Shown: piece by piece, positions 16,901 through 24,506 of the stretch
How positions within the stretch are numbered: the first letter of the stretch is position 1
Layout of the letters: each line of letters begins with the position of its first letter
Source: Saccharopolyspora erythraea NRRL 2338
GTDB lineage: Bacteria; Actinomycetota; Actinomycetes; Mycobacteriales; Pseudonocardiaceae
Reading direction: 5' to 3'
Assembly: GCF_000062885.1 (NCBI RefSeq)
Contig: NC_009142.1
Coordinates: 1,539,584 to 1,603,583 of the forward strand
Length of the DNA: 64,000 nucleotides
Made by a program: the position numbers and the translations under genes
The notes under the pieces: generated by a model
The model's input: only the letters and a program-made list of their open reading frames with translations
Database searches by the model: none
What the model was told of the DNA's origin: nothing

Positions 16901-17219
16901 GGAGCCCGCCGTCAACGGCCGTGCGCGTCGGCGCAAGGTGAGCAGGCCCGCGGGCAGCGCGGGCGCACCGGCGGCGCCGGTGGTGGTGGCCGTGCCCGCG
17001 AAGCCGGCGGAGTCGTCGGAGTCGCAGGACAACGGCGTGCCGAGCACGCCGCCGCCGGCCGCGGCGGCGGTGTCGCGGCGCCGGGGCCGCTCGGCGTCGC
17101 GCCCGGCCGGACCGCCGGTCGACGGCGGCCAGAACCGGCAGTCCGACGCCGCTGCCGACGGTGCCGCGGGCACGTCCGAGGAGAGCGGCGAGAGCTCGGG
17201 AGCGTCCGCCGAGAGCTGA
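13992..17219 (+). CDS. rne: Ribonuclease E/G
   Basis: 1075 residues from ATG, with GGAGGAG at 13981-13987. The N-terminus carries an IF2-N-like segment (TFELPAKLRVHALAKLLGAS, about residues 15-75). Next is a long Ala/Glu/Gln/Pro-rich region interrupted by arginine-rich runs (GRRRRRRGRRGRGRGRG). The catalytic part holds an S1 domain (GSLVGNVYLGRVQNVLPSME), the nuclease motif VIDVNTGKFTGSGGNLEETV with its metal-binding aspartates, IGGIIVIDFIDM, and the zinc-link cysteines in CEHCRGRG. A second disordered tail of about 280 residues follows. Catalytic core in the middle with disordered ends is the actinobacterial arrangement. It processes rRNA and degrades mRNA, with arginine-rich segments likely contacting RNA. 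A hairpin terminator follows. Confidence 0.95.
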   Translation: MLNMDTPAGSASGPSPTPTQEDQGTFELPAKLRVHALAKLLGASSREIITTLESLGESVRSAQSNITREVAMQVVRTLHPEQIAEPEQGAEDTSRQQAAGKPEEPAQPQAQPGAESARKQQAQPTRDEESAEGKAAESKPAEGKATEGEAGDKSAEVAPVKAPNPGFLAAQESEPTRSGAPGLTPVFAAPQAMFLAPDPKTAPAKPEPEQKQAQAEEEQQETATEAPQQSESADTGEDEGDQGGRRRRRRGRRGRGRGRGAEGEQDEQQRETSEADTTEQDGKAEQAEPATEQQSEEAAEAAETDGDSAEGNRRRRRRRRRKGSGDDDSGTRDDDPPNTVVHVRESAPEGRHDSSDDEVRAVKGSTRLEAKRQRRRDGREAGRRRAPVLSEAEFLARRESVDRRMVVRENGDQTQIAVLEDNVLVENFVTSAGSGSLVGNVYLGRVQNVLPSMEAAFVDIGRGRNAVLYAGEVDWDAAGLAGKARRIEQALSTGDSVLVQVTKDPVGHKGARLTTQISLPGRFLVYVPGGGATGISRKLPDNERKRLKEILKRIVPENAGVIIRTASEGTSEEALDRDVRRLQAQWEVIKEKADSPKAQAPQLLYEEPDLLIKVVRDLFTEDFSAMAVQGNQAWDTIEAYVKHVAPDLAGRLSKHVGKNDVFTEQRISEQIAKALDRKVWLPSGGYLVIDRTEAMTVIDVNTGKFTGSGGNLEETVTRNNLEAAEEIVRQLRLRDIGGIIVIDFIDMVLESNRDLVLRRLTECLGRDRTRHQVAEVTSLGLVQMTRKRVGTGLLEAYSSTCEHCRGRGLLVSTDPVTHAHTNGSGGGGGGGRRNRNRGKSQEPETPVVEAAPAAEPEAKAEPAAEAPKPEKQEKPQKQEKAERKAAAAAEQPVRADKAPEPAKAEQPVEAERAEPVKATEPAPAPEAVEEPVAEQPEAAAPAAEPVRASQPEEAAPTPASQPEPAAEESSEPAVNGRARRRKVSRPAGSAGAPAAPVVVAVPAKPAESSESQDNGVPSTPPPAAAAVSRRRGRSASRPAGPPVDGGQNRQSDAAADGAAGTSEESGESSGASAES

Positions 17220-17242
17220 CGCCCTGAGCAGCAGACCGGTGC

Positions 17243-17280
17243 GGAATGGCCGATTCGTTCAAGAACGGGTCGGCCATTCC
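17243..17280 (+). terminator. Intrinsic terminator after rne
   Basis: Inverted repeat with arms 17243-17253 and 17270-17280 (11 bp, extendable with mismatches). An in-frame ATG at 17246 inside this stem is therefore unlikely to be the start of the next gene. Confidence 0.65.
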
Positions 17281-17296
17281 GCTTTACGGTCGCCGC

Positions 17297-18199
17297 ATGA
17301 ACCGCTTCACCGCTGATCGCGTCGCCGCGACCGCGCGGCTGGTCTGGCTGACCGCCCGCGTCGTCGAGCAGCGCCGCTTCGAGTACCTGTTCGCAAACGG
17401 CAGCGCGGAAGCCCTGCGCGTTGCCCTCGAGCCCTACCGCTGCGCGGACGGCGGGTTCGGCTACGCGCTGGAGCCGGACTCGCGGGGTCCGGTGAGCCAG
17501 CCGCTGCACACCTGGACCGCGCTGGAGATGCTCACCGAGATCGGCGCCGCTGACGGCCCGGTGGTGTCCGGCGCCATCGACTACCTGGTGTCGGTCACCC
17601 GGCCCGACGGTGGCGTGCCGGGTGTGGACCCGAGCCTGCGCCCGTACCCGCACGCACCGTGGATGCCGATCGAGGACGAGCCGCCGGGCGCGCTGCTGAC
17701 CACGGCGCTGCTGGCCGGGACGCTGCACCGGAACAAGATCGAGCACCCCTGGCTGGACCGCGCAGGGGAGTTCTGCTGGGACCGGATCGACGCGCTGGGG
17801 CAGACGCACCCGTACGAGGTGCAGGCCGCCCTGCACTTCCTCGACCACGTGCCGGACCGGCAGCGCGCCGCAACGGCTGCCGAGCGGCTCGGCACGCTGG
17901 TCCGCGAACAGCGACTCGTGGTGCTGGACCCCGCCCACCCCGAGGACGCGCGGCTCGCCCCGGGATACGCATCCGGCGAACTGCACCACGTGTACGACTA
18001 CGCCAGGACGCCGGAGAGCCTGGGCTGCTCGTGGTTCTCCGGCGCAGAGCTGGCGCGGAGCCTGGACCACCTCGCCGGCCGGCAGGAGGAGGACGGCGGC
18101 TGGCCCGTCCGGTGGCGGGAGTGGGCGCCGGGCGCGCACATGGAGGCCCGGCCGCGGGTGGCCATCGAAGCTCTGCTCACGTTGCGCGCGCACGACTGA
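17297..18199 (+). CDS. Terpenoid cyclase/prenyltransferase-fold protein, function unknown
   Basis: 300 residues. It contains repeated alpha/alpha-toroid features seen in squalene cyclase and prenyltransferase beta-subunit folds: CADGGFGYALEPDSRG, QPLHTWTALEML, TRPDGGVPG and, near the end, QEEDGGWPVRW (a QW-like motif). No DXDD or DXDDTA acid motif of a true class II cyclase is seen, so it may bind rather than cyclise a lipid. ATG 17297 is preferred: TACGGT (17285-17290) ends 6 bases before it, the leaderless pattern found elsewhere here, while the upstream in-frame ATG lies in the rne terminator. Alternative: a structural toroid of another specificity. Confidence 0.75.
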   Translation: MNRFTADRVAATARLVWLTARVVEQRRFEYLFANGSAEALRVALEPYRCADGGFGYALEPDSRGPVSQPLHTWTALEMLTEIGAADGPVVSGAIDYLVSVTRPDGGVPGVDPSLRPYPHAPWMPIEDEPPGALLTTALLAGTLHRNKIEHPWLDRAGEFCWDRIDALGQTHPYEVQAALHFLDHVPDRQRAATAAERLGTLVREQRLVVLDPAHPEDARLAPGYASGELHHVYDYARTPESLGCSWFSGAELARSLDHLAGRQEEDGGWPVRWREWAPGAHMEARPRVAIEALLTLRAHD

Positions 18200-18286
18200 G
18201 CAGGCTCAGAGGCTTCTTCGACTCACCTTGCGTAGTGGTACCGGTTGCCGGGGTTGGGTCAAGCGGCTTCGCCGCTCGACAGGCGC

Positions 18287-19015
18287 TCAGGTGTCCAGCA
18301 GGTCGGCGGGGGTCAGGCCGGACAGCCTGCGGAACTCCCGGTTCATGTGGGCCTGGTCGGCGTAGCCGACGGCCCCGGCGACCCCCGCCAGCCCGCCCGC
18401 GGCGCCGGCGTCCAGCCGCATCGCCCGCCGCATCCGCAACACCCCGGCCAGCGTCTTCGGGCCGTAGCCGACGACCGAGGTGAAGCGGCGCCGGAAGTGG
18501 CGTTCGGACAACCCGAGCGCGTCGGCCAGCTCCGGCACCGAGGGCGGCTGCGAGCCGTCGAGCGCGGCGACCGCCGCTTCGACGGCCCGGTCGCGTTCGA
18601 AACCGGGCAGCATCTCCACCGCGAACCGCTCCAGGCGCAGGGCCGTGTCGGTCGGCGACTCCGCCCCGGCCAGCCGGTCGGCCAGCGCCCTCCCGCGCCG
18701 GCCCCACAGCTGCGGCAGCGAAACCTGCAGGTCGAGCAGTTCCGAGGTCGGGACCTCGCCGAGCAGCAGCGGGGCCGCTCCGGGCAGCATCCGGACCCCG
18801 GCCACGCCGGTGCCGGGCGGCAGCCCCACCACCCTGGCCACGGTGTCGGGCCCGACCATCTGGAGCTCGCCGTTGATCCAGATCAGGTCGATGCAGCCGT
18901 CCGGGATGACCCGCTGGAGGCGGCCCTCGGCTGCCTCCAGCGTCCAGACGCAGTGCAGGAGCCCGGCCAGCTCGGGTCGGGGAGCACGTTCCAGGTAGCG
19001 CTGCACGGGCCCCAT
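18287..19015 (-). CDS. AraC-family transcriptional regulator
   Basis: 242 residues. The N-terminal 150 residues form a sensor domain of the kind that precedes HTH_18 in many actinobacterial regulators (HCVWTLEA ... VIPDGCIDLIW ... LPPGTGVAGVRMLPGAA). The C-terminal AraC domain (about 165-240) has two helix-turn-helix units: SVPELADALGLSERHFRRRFTSVVGYGPKTLAGVLRMRRA and GLAGVAGAVGYADQAHMNREFRRLSGLTPADL. Inducer unknown. It is divergent from the TetR gene, with only about 50 bases between the starts. Confidence 0.9.
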   Translation of the reverse strand: MGPVQRYLERAPRPELAGLLHCVWTLEAAEGRLQRVIPDGCIDLIWINGELQMVGPDTVARVVGLPPGTGVAGVRMLPGAAPLLLGEVPTSELLDLQVSLPQLWGRRGRALADRLAGAESPTDTALRLERFAVEMLPGFERDRAVEAAVAALDGSQPPSVPELADALGLSERHFRRRFTSVVGYGPKTLAGVLRMRRAMRLDAGAAGGLAGVAGAVGYADQAHMNREFRRLSGLTPADLLDT

Positions 19016-19052
19016 GATGCGTCACCGCGCCGACACCCTTGCTCATCCGTGC

Positions 19053-19076
19053 TAAGTTTTGCTCATGCGAGCAAAA
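19053..19076 (+). promoter_or_regulatory. TetR operator overlapping the start codon, with -10 hexamer
   Basis: A perfect 8-bp inverted repeat TTTTGCTCATGCGAGCAAAA (19057-19076) contains the ATG of the TetR gene in its 4-base centre. TAAGTT (19053-19058) ends 6 bases before that ATG. Repressor bound here would cover the start of a leaderless transcript. A related half, CTTGCTCATCCG, lies just upstream at about 19039-19050. Autoregulation is inferred. Confidence 0.6.
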
Positions 19077-19685
19077 AGCAGCTCGACCAAGCAAGAGCGG
19101 TCGTTCACCGAGGAGCGCCGCCGGGCCCAGATCGTCGACGCGGCGATCGACACCATCGTCGAGCTCGGCTATGCGAAGACCTCGTTCGGGCAGATCGCCA
19201 AGCGGGCCGGGCTGAGCAGCACCGGGATGATCTCCTACCACTTCCGCAGCAAGGCCGAGCTGATGCGGCAGGTCGTCAGCGACGTCTACGCGGTCGCGCT
19301 GGAGGTGGTCGGCTCCCGGATCGACCAGGCGGGCGATCCGCCCGCGCAGCTCCGCGCCTTCATCGAGGGAAGCGTCGACTTCTACCGCACCCACCACCGC
19401 CACATGCGCGCACTGACCGAGGTGTGGCTCGGCAGCCGCGGTGAGGACGAGGGCACCGCGCCGCCGCACCAGCAGGAGCTGGAATCGCTCGAGGAGATGT
19501 TCCGGGAAGGCCAGCGCACCGGTGACTTCCGGGACTTCTCCCCGCGGGTGATGGCGGTGGCGCTGCGGCACGCGCTCGACGGTGTGGCGCTGCACCTCGG
19601 CGCCGACCCCGACAGCGACCCGGACGTCTGCGCCCGCGAGCTGGTGACCTTGTTCGACCTGGCCACGAGGGCGGAAAGCCGATGA
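19065..19685 (+). CDS. TetR-family transcriptional regulator
   Basis: 206 residues from ATG 19065. The DNA-binding domain is at the N-terminus: RRRAQIVDAAIDTIVELGYAKTSFGQIAKRAGLSSTGMISYHFRSKAELMRQVV (about residues 20-73). The C-terminal ligand domain resembles the BetI/AcrR type (RAFIEGSVDFYRTHHRHMRALTEVWLG). Its last codons overlap the esterase start by 4 bases, so it is co-transcribed with the esterase and a membrane protein and presumably responds to a substrate of that operon. The operator overlaps its own start codon. Confidence 0.9.
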   Translation: MRAKSSSTKQERSFTEERRRAQIVDAAIDTIVELGYAKTSFGQIAKRAGLSSTGMISYHFRSKAELMRQVVSDVYAVALEVVGSRIDQAGDPPAQLRAFIEGSVDFYRTHHRHMRALTEVWLGSRGEDEGTAPPHQQELESLEEMFREGQRTGDFRDFSPRVMAVALRHALDGVALHLGADPDSDPDVCARELVTLFDLATRAESR

Positions 19686-21184
19686 ACGACGCGATCGTGG
19701 AACTGGACTCCGGGCGCGTGCGTGGCCGCGTGCTCGACGACCACCGGGTGTTCCAGGGCATCCCGTACGCGGCGCCGCCGGTCGGCGGGCTGCGCTGGCG
19801 CTCGCCGCAGCCCGTGCAGCCGTGGGCCGACGTCCTCGACGCCACCGAGCCGGGCAGTCCGTGCCCGCAGACGGCGCAGGTTTTCGCCGCCATCGAGAGC
19901 CTGGACGAGGACTGCCTGAACCTCAACGTCACGACGCCGGGCACGCCCGGCCCGAAGCCGGTCATGGTGTGGCTGCACGGCGGTGGCGGGGCCAACGGCG
20001 AGGGCGCGATCTTCGACGCCCACCGTCTCGCGGTGCGGGAGGACGTCGTCGTCGTGACACCGAACTCGCGGCTGGGCATCTTCGGCTGCTTCGGCTACCC
20101 CGGTCTGGAGGGCAGCGGCGGCTTCGGCATCGAGGACCAGCAGGCCGCGCTGCGCTGGGTGCGGCGCAACATCGCGGCCTTCGGCGGCGATCCGGGCAAC
20201 GTCACGCTGTTCGGGGAGTCCTACGGAGGGTTCAACATCGGCGCGCACCTCGCGTCGCCGTCGTCGCGGGGGCTGTTCCACCGCGCCGTCCTGCAGAGCG
20301 GCTTCACGTTGATGGACGCGCCGGCAGGAACCTGGCTGCCCGGCACTCCCGCCCTGCCGACGATGTGGCTGTCCACCGCCGAGCTGCACGGGCTCGCGGC
20401 GCACTTCGTCGAGCAGAGCGGCTGGCTGGACCCGGGCAGCGAGCTGACCGCCGTCGAGCAGCTGCGTCGCGTCCCGGTCAGCGAGCTGCTGGAGCTGTCG
20501 TCGTACTTCACCCGGCCCGCGTACGGCAACGCCGTGCTGCCGGAGTCCCCGGACGAGGCGGTGCGGGCGGGCCGGTTCAACCGGGTCCCGGCCGTGGTCG
20601 GCGGCACCCGCGACGAGGCCAGGCTGTTCGTCGGGCTGTTCTTCGACCTCGCGGGGCAGCCGGTCACCGCCGAGGGCTACTCGCGACTGCTCGGCGAGGC
20701 GTTCGGTCCGCAGGCCGCACAGGTCGAGCGGGAGTACCCGCTGAGCGACTACGACACCCCGAGCCTGGCGTGGGCGCAGGTCGCCGAGGACCGGGCGTGG
20801 GCGCGGTCCACGTGGGACCTGGCCCACGCGCTCGCGTCGCACACACCGACCTACTGCTACGAGTTCGCCGACCGCGACGCTCCGCCGATCGTGCCGTTCC
20901 CGGAGGGCTTCCCGCCCGGGGCGCACCACTCGGCCGAGGTGGCCTACCAGTTCGACCTCGGCGAGCCCGCGGCGCTGAGCGGCGAGCAGTGGCGCCTCGC
21001 CGAGCAGATCAACGCCTACTGGGCGAACTTCGCGCGCAGCGGTGATCCCGGTTCGCCGGACCTGCCGGCGTGGAACCGCTTCGAGCCCGCCGACCCGTAC
21101 GTGCAGGCGCTCGCCCCGGGGCGGACCGGCCCGACCGACTTCGCCGCCGGGCACCGCCTGGACCTCTGGGAGAAGCTGCGGTGA
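19682..21184 (+). CDS. Type B carboxylesterase
   Basis: 500 residues, without a signal peptide. Family landmarks are FQGIPYAAPPVGGLRW, DEDCLNLNV, VMVWLHGGGGANGEG (oxyanion hole), NVTLFGESYGG with nucleophile Ser180, and HSAEVAYQF near the end, which should give the catalytic His. The usual GESAGG is GESYGG here, an uncommon substitution beside the nucleophile. It hydrolyses carboxylic esters in the cytoplasm. ATGA overlap with the TetR gene and GTGA overlap with the membrane gene indicate one operon. Confidence 0.9.
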   Translation: MNDAIVELDSGRVRGRVLDDHRVFQGIPYAAPPVGGLRWRSPQPVQPWADVLDATEPGSPCPQTAQVFAAIESLDEDCLNLNVTTPGTPGPKPVMVWLHGGGGANGEGAIFDAHRLAVREDVVVVTPNSRLGIFGCFGYPGLEGSGGFGIEDQQAALRWVRRNIAAFGGDPGNVTLFGESYGGFNIGAHLASPSSRGLFHRAVLQSGFTLMDAPAGTWLPGTPALPTMWLSTAELHGLAAHFVEQSGWLDPGSELTAVEQLRRVPVSELLELSSYFTRPAYGNAVLPESPDEAVRAGRFNRVPAVVGGTRDEARLFVGLFFDLAGQPVTAEGYSRLLGEAFGPQAAQVEREYPLSDYDTPSLAWAQVAEDRAWARSTWDLAHALASHTPTYCYEFADRDAPPIVPFPEGFPPGAHHSAEVAYQFDLGEPAALSGEQWRLAEQINAYWANFARSGDPGSPDLPAWNRFEPADPYVQALAPGRTGPTDFAAGHRLDLWEKLR

Positions 21185-21783
21185 AGCTGCTGGTCACCGC
21201 GCTGGCCGACCTGCTCCTGCCGCTGGTCGTCTACTACGGACTGCGTTCGGCAGGGGCGGGCGAGGTCCCGGCGCTGCTCGCGTGCGCGCTGATCTCCCTG
21301 GTGCGCGTCGGCTACGGCATCGTGGCCCGGCGGAGCGCCGACCCCGTCGCGGTCTTCGTGCTGGCGATCGTGCTGGTGAGCCTGGCGTTGTTCCTGGTCA
21401 GCGGGAGCCCGCGCGCACTGCTGGCCAGGGACGGGTGGCTGATGGCCGCGTGCGGGGCGGGCGCCCTCGCGACGCTGTGGCGCAGGCCGGTCGTGTTCAC
21501 CCTCGGCCGGATGCTCGTGGCCCGCTCCGGCCACAGCGCCGCGGACTGGGACGACCGGTGGCGTCGCTCGGCGGAGTTCCGGCGGGTGTGGCGGGTGCTC
21601 ACGGTCGCGTGGGGCGTCGCGCTGCTCGCGTGCGCCGGGGCGAAGGTCGTGATGGCCTACACGGTGCCCGTCGACGTCGTCCCGGCCGTCACCACCGCCA
21701 CGTGGCTCGCCGCGGTCGTACTGCTCAACGTGGGCAGCCAGGTCTACCTCCGGCGCCCCGTGATCAAGCGCGTCGTCGGCTGA
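21181..21783 (+). CDS. Membrane protein of about six helices, VC0807-like
   Basis: 200 residues from GTG overlapping the esterase stop by four bases. Hydrophobic segments are visible near residues 3-20, 26-45, 58-78, 82-100, 142-160 and 168-188, and the spacing resembles the VC0807-type family. An ARSGHSAADWDDRWRRSAEFRRVWR loop lies between helices 4 and 5. Role unknown; because it shares the TetR-esterase operon it may help move the ester substrate or resist it. Confidence 0.7.
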   Translation: MKLLVTALADLLLPLVVYYGLRSAGAGEVPALLACALISLVRVGYGIVARRSADPVAVFVLAIVLVSLALFLVSGSPRALLARDGWLMAACGAGALATLWRRPVVFTLGRMLVARSGHSAADWDDRWRRSAEFRRVWRVLTVAWGVALLACAGAKVVMAYTVPVDVVPAVTTATWLAAVVLLNVGSQVYLRRPVIKRVVG

Positions 21784-21789
21784 GCCTTC

Positions 21790-22764
21790 TCACGCCACCC
21801 GGGACTCGTCGTGGGTGTGGTCGGCGACCAGCACGGTGACGTCGCGGTCGCGGCCGGTGCGGTGCAGCACCAGTTCCGCGAGCAGCCCGAGCGAGACCAT
21901 CTGGACCGCGAAGATCTCCAGCAGCATGCCCAGCGTCAGCAGCGGACGGGTCCCGATGGACTGCTCGGTGAAGACCCACACGCCCGTCAGGTAGAGCAGG
22001 ATCAGCGTGCCGACCGTGCCCAGGAGCAGCCCCAGCCCGCCGAACAGGTGGGCGGGCCTGCGCCCGTAGCGGGTGAGCGCCACGACCGTCAGCAGGTCCA
22101 GCGCGCCGCGGACGTAGCGCTCGAAGCCGTACTTGGACTTGCCGTGCAGCCGGGGCCGGTGGTTCACCGCGCGCTCCCGCACCCGGTAGCCGAGCTGGTG
22201 GGCCAGCGCCGGGATGTAGCGGTGCAGCTCGCCGTAGAGCGGCACCCGCCGGTAGACCTCGGTCCGGGCGGCCTTGAGGCCGCAGTTGTGGTCCGACAGC
22301 CGCAGACCGGTGATCAGCCCGGTCATCCAGTTGAAGAACTTCGAGGGCAGCCGCTTGCCCAGCGGGTCCTTGCGCTGCGCCTTGTGCCCGCTGACCAGGT
22401 CGGCACCGTCGTCGAGCTCGTCGAGCAGCCGCGGGATCTCGGCCGGGTCGTCCTGCAGGTCGGCGTCGATGGTCACCAGCAGCGCGCCCCGCACCTCGGC
22501 GACCCCGGCCGCCAGCGCGGCGGCCTTGCCGAAGTTGCGGCGAAGCCGCAGGCCCCGGAACCGGGGGTCGGCGGCGGCCTGGCCGGCGATCACCCGCCAG
22601 CTCTCGTCGGTGCTGCCGTCGTCGACGACCAGCAGCTCCCAGGTGCGGTGCTGGGACTCCATCGCGGTGCGGATCTCGGCGAACAGCAGGGGCAGGCTCT
22701 CGGCCTCGTTCTTGGCCGGGGCCAGCAGCGACACCTCGGGCTCGGAGTGCTGGCGCTCGCTCAT
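21790..22764 (-). CDS. Family 2 glycosyltransferase, polyprenyl-phosphate sugar synthase type
   Basis: 324 residues. The GT-A domain (about 1-225) has VSLLAPAKNEAESL, LLVVDDGSTDESW and the metal-binding DADLQDDPAEI. It also carries SDHNCGLKAARTEVYR and RPRLHGKSKYGFERY, typical of GtrB/DPM-like enzymes that load a sugar onto undecaprenyl or decaprenyl phosphate. Two C-terminal transmembrane helices follow (LFGGLGLLLGTVGTLILLYL and MLLEIFAVQMVSLGLLAELVL). The start codon overlaps the stop of the upstream membrane gene (ATGA), so the two work together: this enzyme makes the lipid-linked sugar and the partner probably uses it outside the membrane. Confidence 0.88.
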   Translation of the reverse strand: MSERQHSEPEVSLLAPAKNEAESLPLLFAEIRTAMESQHRTWELLVVDDGSTDESWRVIAGQAAADPRFRGLRLRRNFGKAAALAAGVAEVRGALLVTIDADLQDDPAEIPRLLDELDDGADLVSGHKAQRKDPLGKRLPSKFFNWMTGLITGLRLSDHNCGLKAARTEVYRRVPLYGELHRYIPALAHQLGYRVRERAVNHRPRLHGKSKYGFERYVRGALDLLTVVALTRYGRRPAHLFGGLGLLLGTVGTLILLYLTGVWVFTEQSIGTRPLLTLGMLLEIFAVQMVSLGLLAELVLHRTGRDRDVTVLVADHTHDESRVA

Positions 22765-24506
22765 GACTTCTGCGGACTTTCCGTGAGGGGCCGGATCCAC
22801 CAGCCGTCGGGGAAGCGGAACGCGACCCGCAGCGGCCCGGGCGCCGCCGGGGCGACCGCGCGGAAGCCGAGGCCGATCTCGATGCCGACCGTCTGGGCCT
22901 CGGCGTCGGCGCGCGGGATGTCGACCACCCCGCCGCCCACGACGGTCCCGTTCTGGTCGAGCACGGCGACGCACCGGGCGCGTTCGATGCCGGAGATGGC
23001 CCAGCCCTTGAGCATCCGGGCGCCGCCGGTGACCTGGTCGGTCTCGACGTTGAGGACCACGTCCCAGCCGTCGGGCCCCGGCTCGCGGAAGCTGCCGATG
23101 CTGGGCGTGCGCCAGGTGGAGGTGCCGGCTCGCGAACCGATCTCCACGCCGTCGCCGCAGCCCAGGGTGAACTCCGGTGAGAACGGGTAGTGCCCCAGCG
23201 CGCGGAGCCGTGGGATGAGCCGTTCGGGCTCCGGGAAGCGATCGGTGAAGGCGTCGGAGGCGCCGATGCGGGCGGCCACCGCGAGCAACCGCTGGTTCGG
23301 AGCGTCGTCGCGTACCGATTGGGCCATCGGGGCACCGAGCGCGACGGTGGCCAGCACCGTGACGCCGACCACGACGTTGCGCAGGCCCGGCCACCGGCCC
23401 CAGGCGACCACGATGACCAGCACCGCGATCCACAGGGCAGCGGTCATGCTGTTGTACCGGCTCTGCAGGCCAGCCGACTCGCCGAAGGCCGCGCGCGAAC
23501 CGGAGATCATTACCGCGCAGCCGACCGCGTAGACCGCCAGCCCCCACCACGCGGCACTGACCGCGCGGTGCTCCGGGGCCACCCGGGCGTGCAGGGCCAG
23601 GACGGCGAGCCCGGCCACGCCCGCCAGCAGCGCCATCGCGGGCTCGGTGCCCGTCCAGACCATGCCGAGCATGCTCAGACCGGCCAGCATCGCCTGCGCC
23701 GGGTCGTCGGTCGGCGAACCGCCGCCACCGCCCTGCGGGCCCCGCAGCACCAGCCACGCCGCGACCACGGCGAACCCGACGACCAGGGGCGTCACCACCC
23801 GGGCCCGCCGGTCGCCGCGCATCCAGGCGACCAGCGCCAGCGCGGGCCACACCGCGAACGACGTCCCGTAGCTGATCGAGGCGAGCAGCCCGGCGACGAC
23901 CGCGGGCACCGGACGGCCGCGCTGCATCGCCAGCAGCGCCGCGAGCACCAGCAGCAGCGCCAGGATCCAGGACGCCCCGCTCATCGAGCGCACGTAGTTG
24001 TGGATGCCGTGCGGGTTGAAGACCAGCGTCGAGGCCGCCACGACCAGCGCCGCCCGCTGCCACCTGCCCAGCGAACGGGGCAGCATCGCCCACACCAGCA
24101 GCACGCAGCCGACGCCGAAGGCGATGATCAGCAGCCCCAGCGGCTGGTTGAGGCCGTTGCCGTAGCGGGCGCTGAGCCAGAACAGCAGGCTCGGCAGCAC
24201 GAAGGGGTGCTCGTTGCGGAACCCGAACAGCGCCTCCGGCCGCAGCGAGCCGTCGTCGCGGGTGAGGTCGAGCAGCACCCACCAGTAGTCGAAGAAGTGC
24301 ATCTGCGGGTACCGCAGCACCTCGCGCAGCATCATCAGCGGCGGCACGACCGACAGCAGGCCGAGCAGGACCGGGCCGAGCCGCCCCTCGCGCAGCCGCC
24401 GCAGCGAACCGGGCCGGGCTGCTTCGGGCTGGTCCTCGGAAGCGCGCTCCTCGTCGGGCGCGCCACCGTCCGGCCGCGAGCCGGCGTCCGGTGCGATGTC
24501 GGTCAC
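22761..24506 (-). CDS. Large polytopic membrane protein, probable GT-C-type glycosyltransferase
   Basis: 581 residues from GTG. An acidic cytoplasmic start of about 40 residues is followed by roughly eleven hydrophobic helices between residues 45 and 420 and then a soluble C-terminal domain of about 150 residues. The first periplasmic loop contains HFFDYWWVLLDLTRDDGSLRP, whose acidic residues sit where GT-C enzymes keep their catalytic Asp. No family signature is certain. Overlap with the polyprenyl-sugar synthase gene supports a role in transferring a lipid-linked sugar to a cell-surface acceptor. Confidence 0.7.
   Translation of the reverse strand: MTDIAPDAGSRPDGGAPDEERASEDQPEAARPGSLRRLREGRLGPVLLGLLSVVPPLMMLREVLRYPQMHFFDYWWVLLDLTRDDGSLRPEALFGFRNEHPFVLPSLLFWLSARYGNGLNQPLGLLIIAFGVGCVLLVWAMLPRSLGRWQRAALVVAASTLVFNPHGIHNYVRSMSGASWILALLLVLAALLAMQRGRPVPAVVAGLLASISYGTSFAVWPALALVAWMRGDRRARVVTPLVVGFAVVAAWLVLRGPQGGGGGSPTDDPAQAMLAGLSMLGMVWTGTEPAMALLAGVAGLAVLALHARVAPEHRAVSAAWWGLAVYAVGCAVMISGSRAAFGESAGLQSRYNSMTAALWIAVLVIVVAWGRWPGLRNVVVGVTVLATVALGAPMAQSVRDDAPNQRLLAVAARIGASDAFTDRFPEPERLIPRLRALGHYPFSPEFTLGCGDGVEIGSRAGTSTWRTPSIGSFREPGPDGWDVVLNVETDQVTGGARMLKGWAISGIERARCVAVLDQNGTVVGGGVVDIPRADAEAQTVGIEIGLGFRAVAPAAPGPLRVAFRFPDGWWIRPLTESPQKS

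Noticed and set aside
17246-17296. Upstream in-frame ATG extending the 17297 gene
   Set aside because: It lies inside the rne terminator stem, while a -10 hexamer sits 6 bases before ATG 17297.
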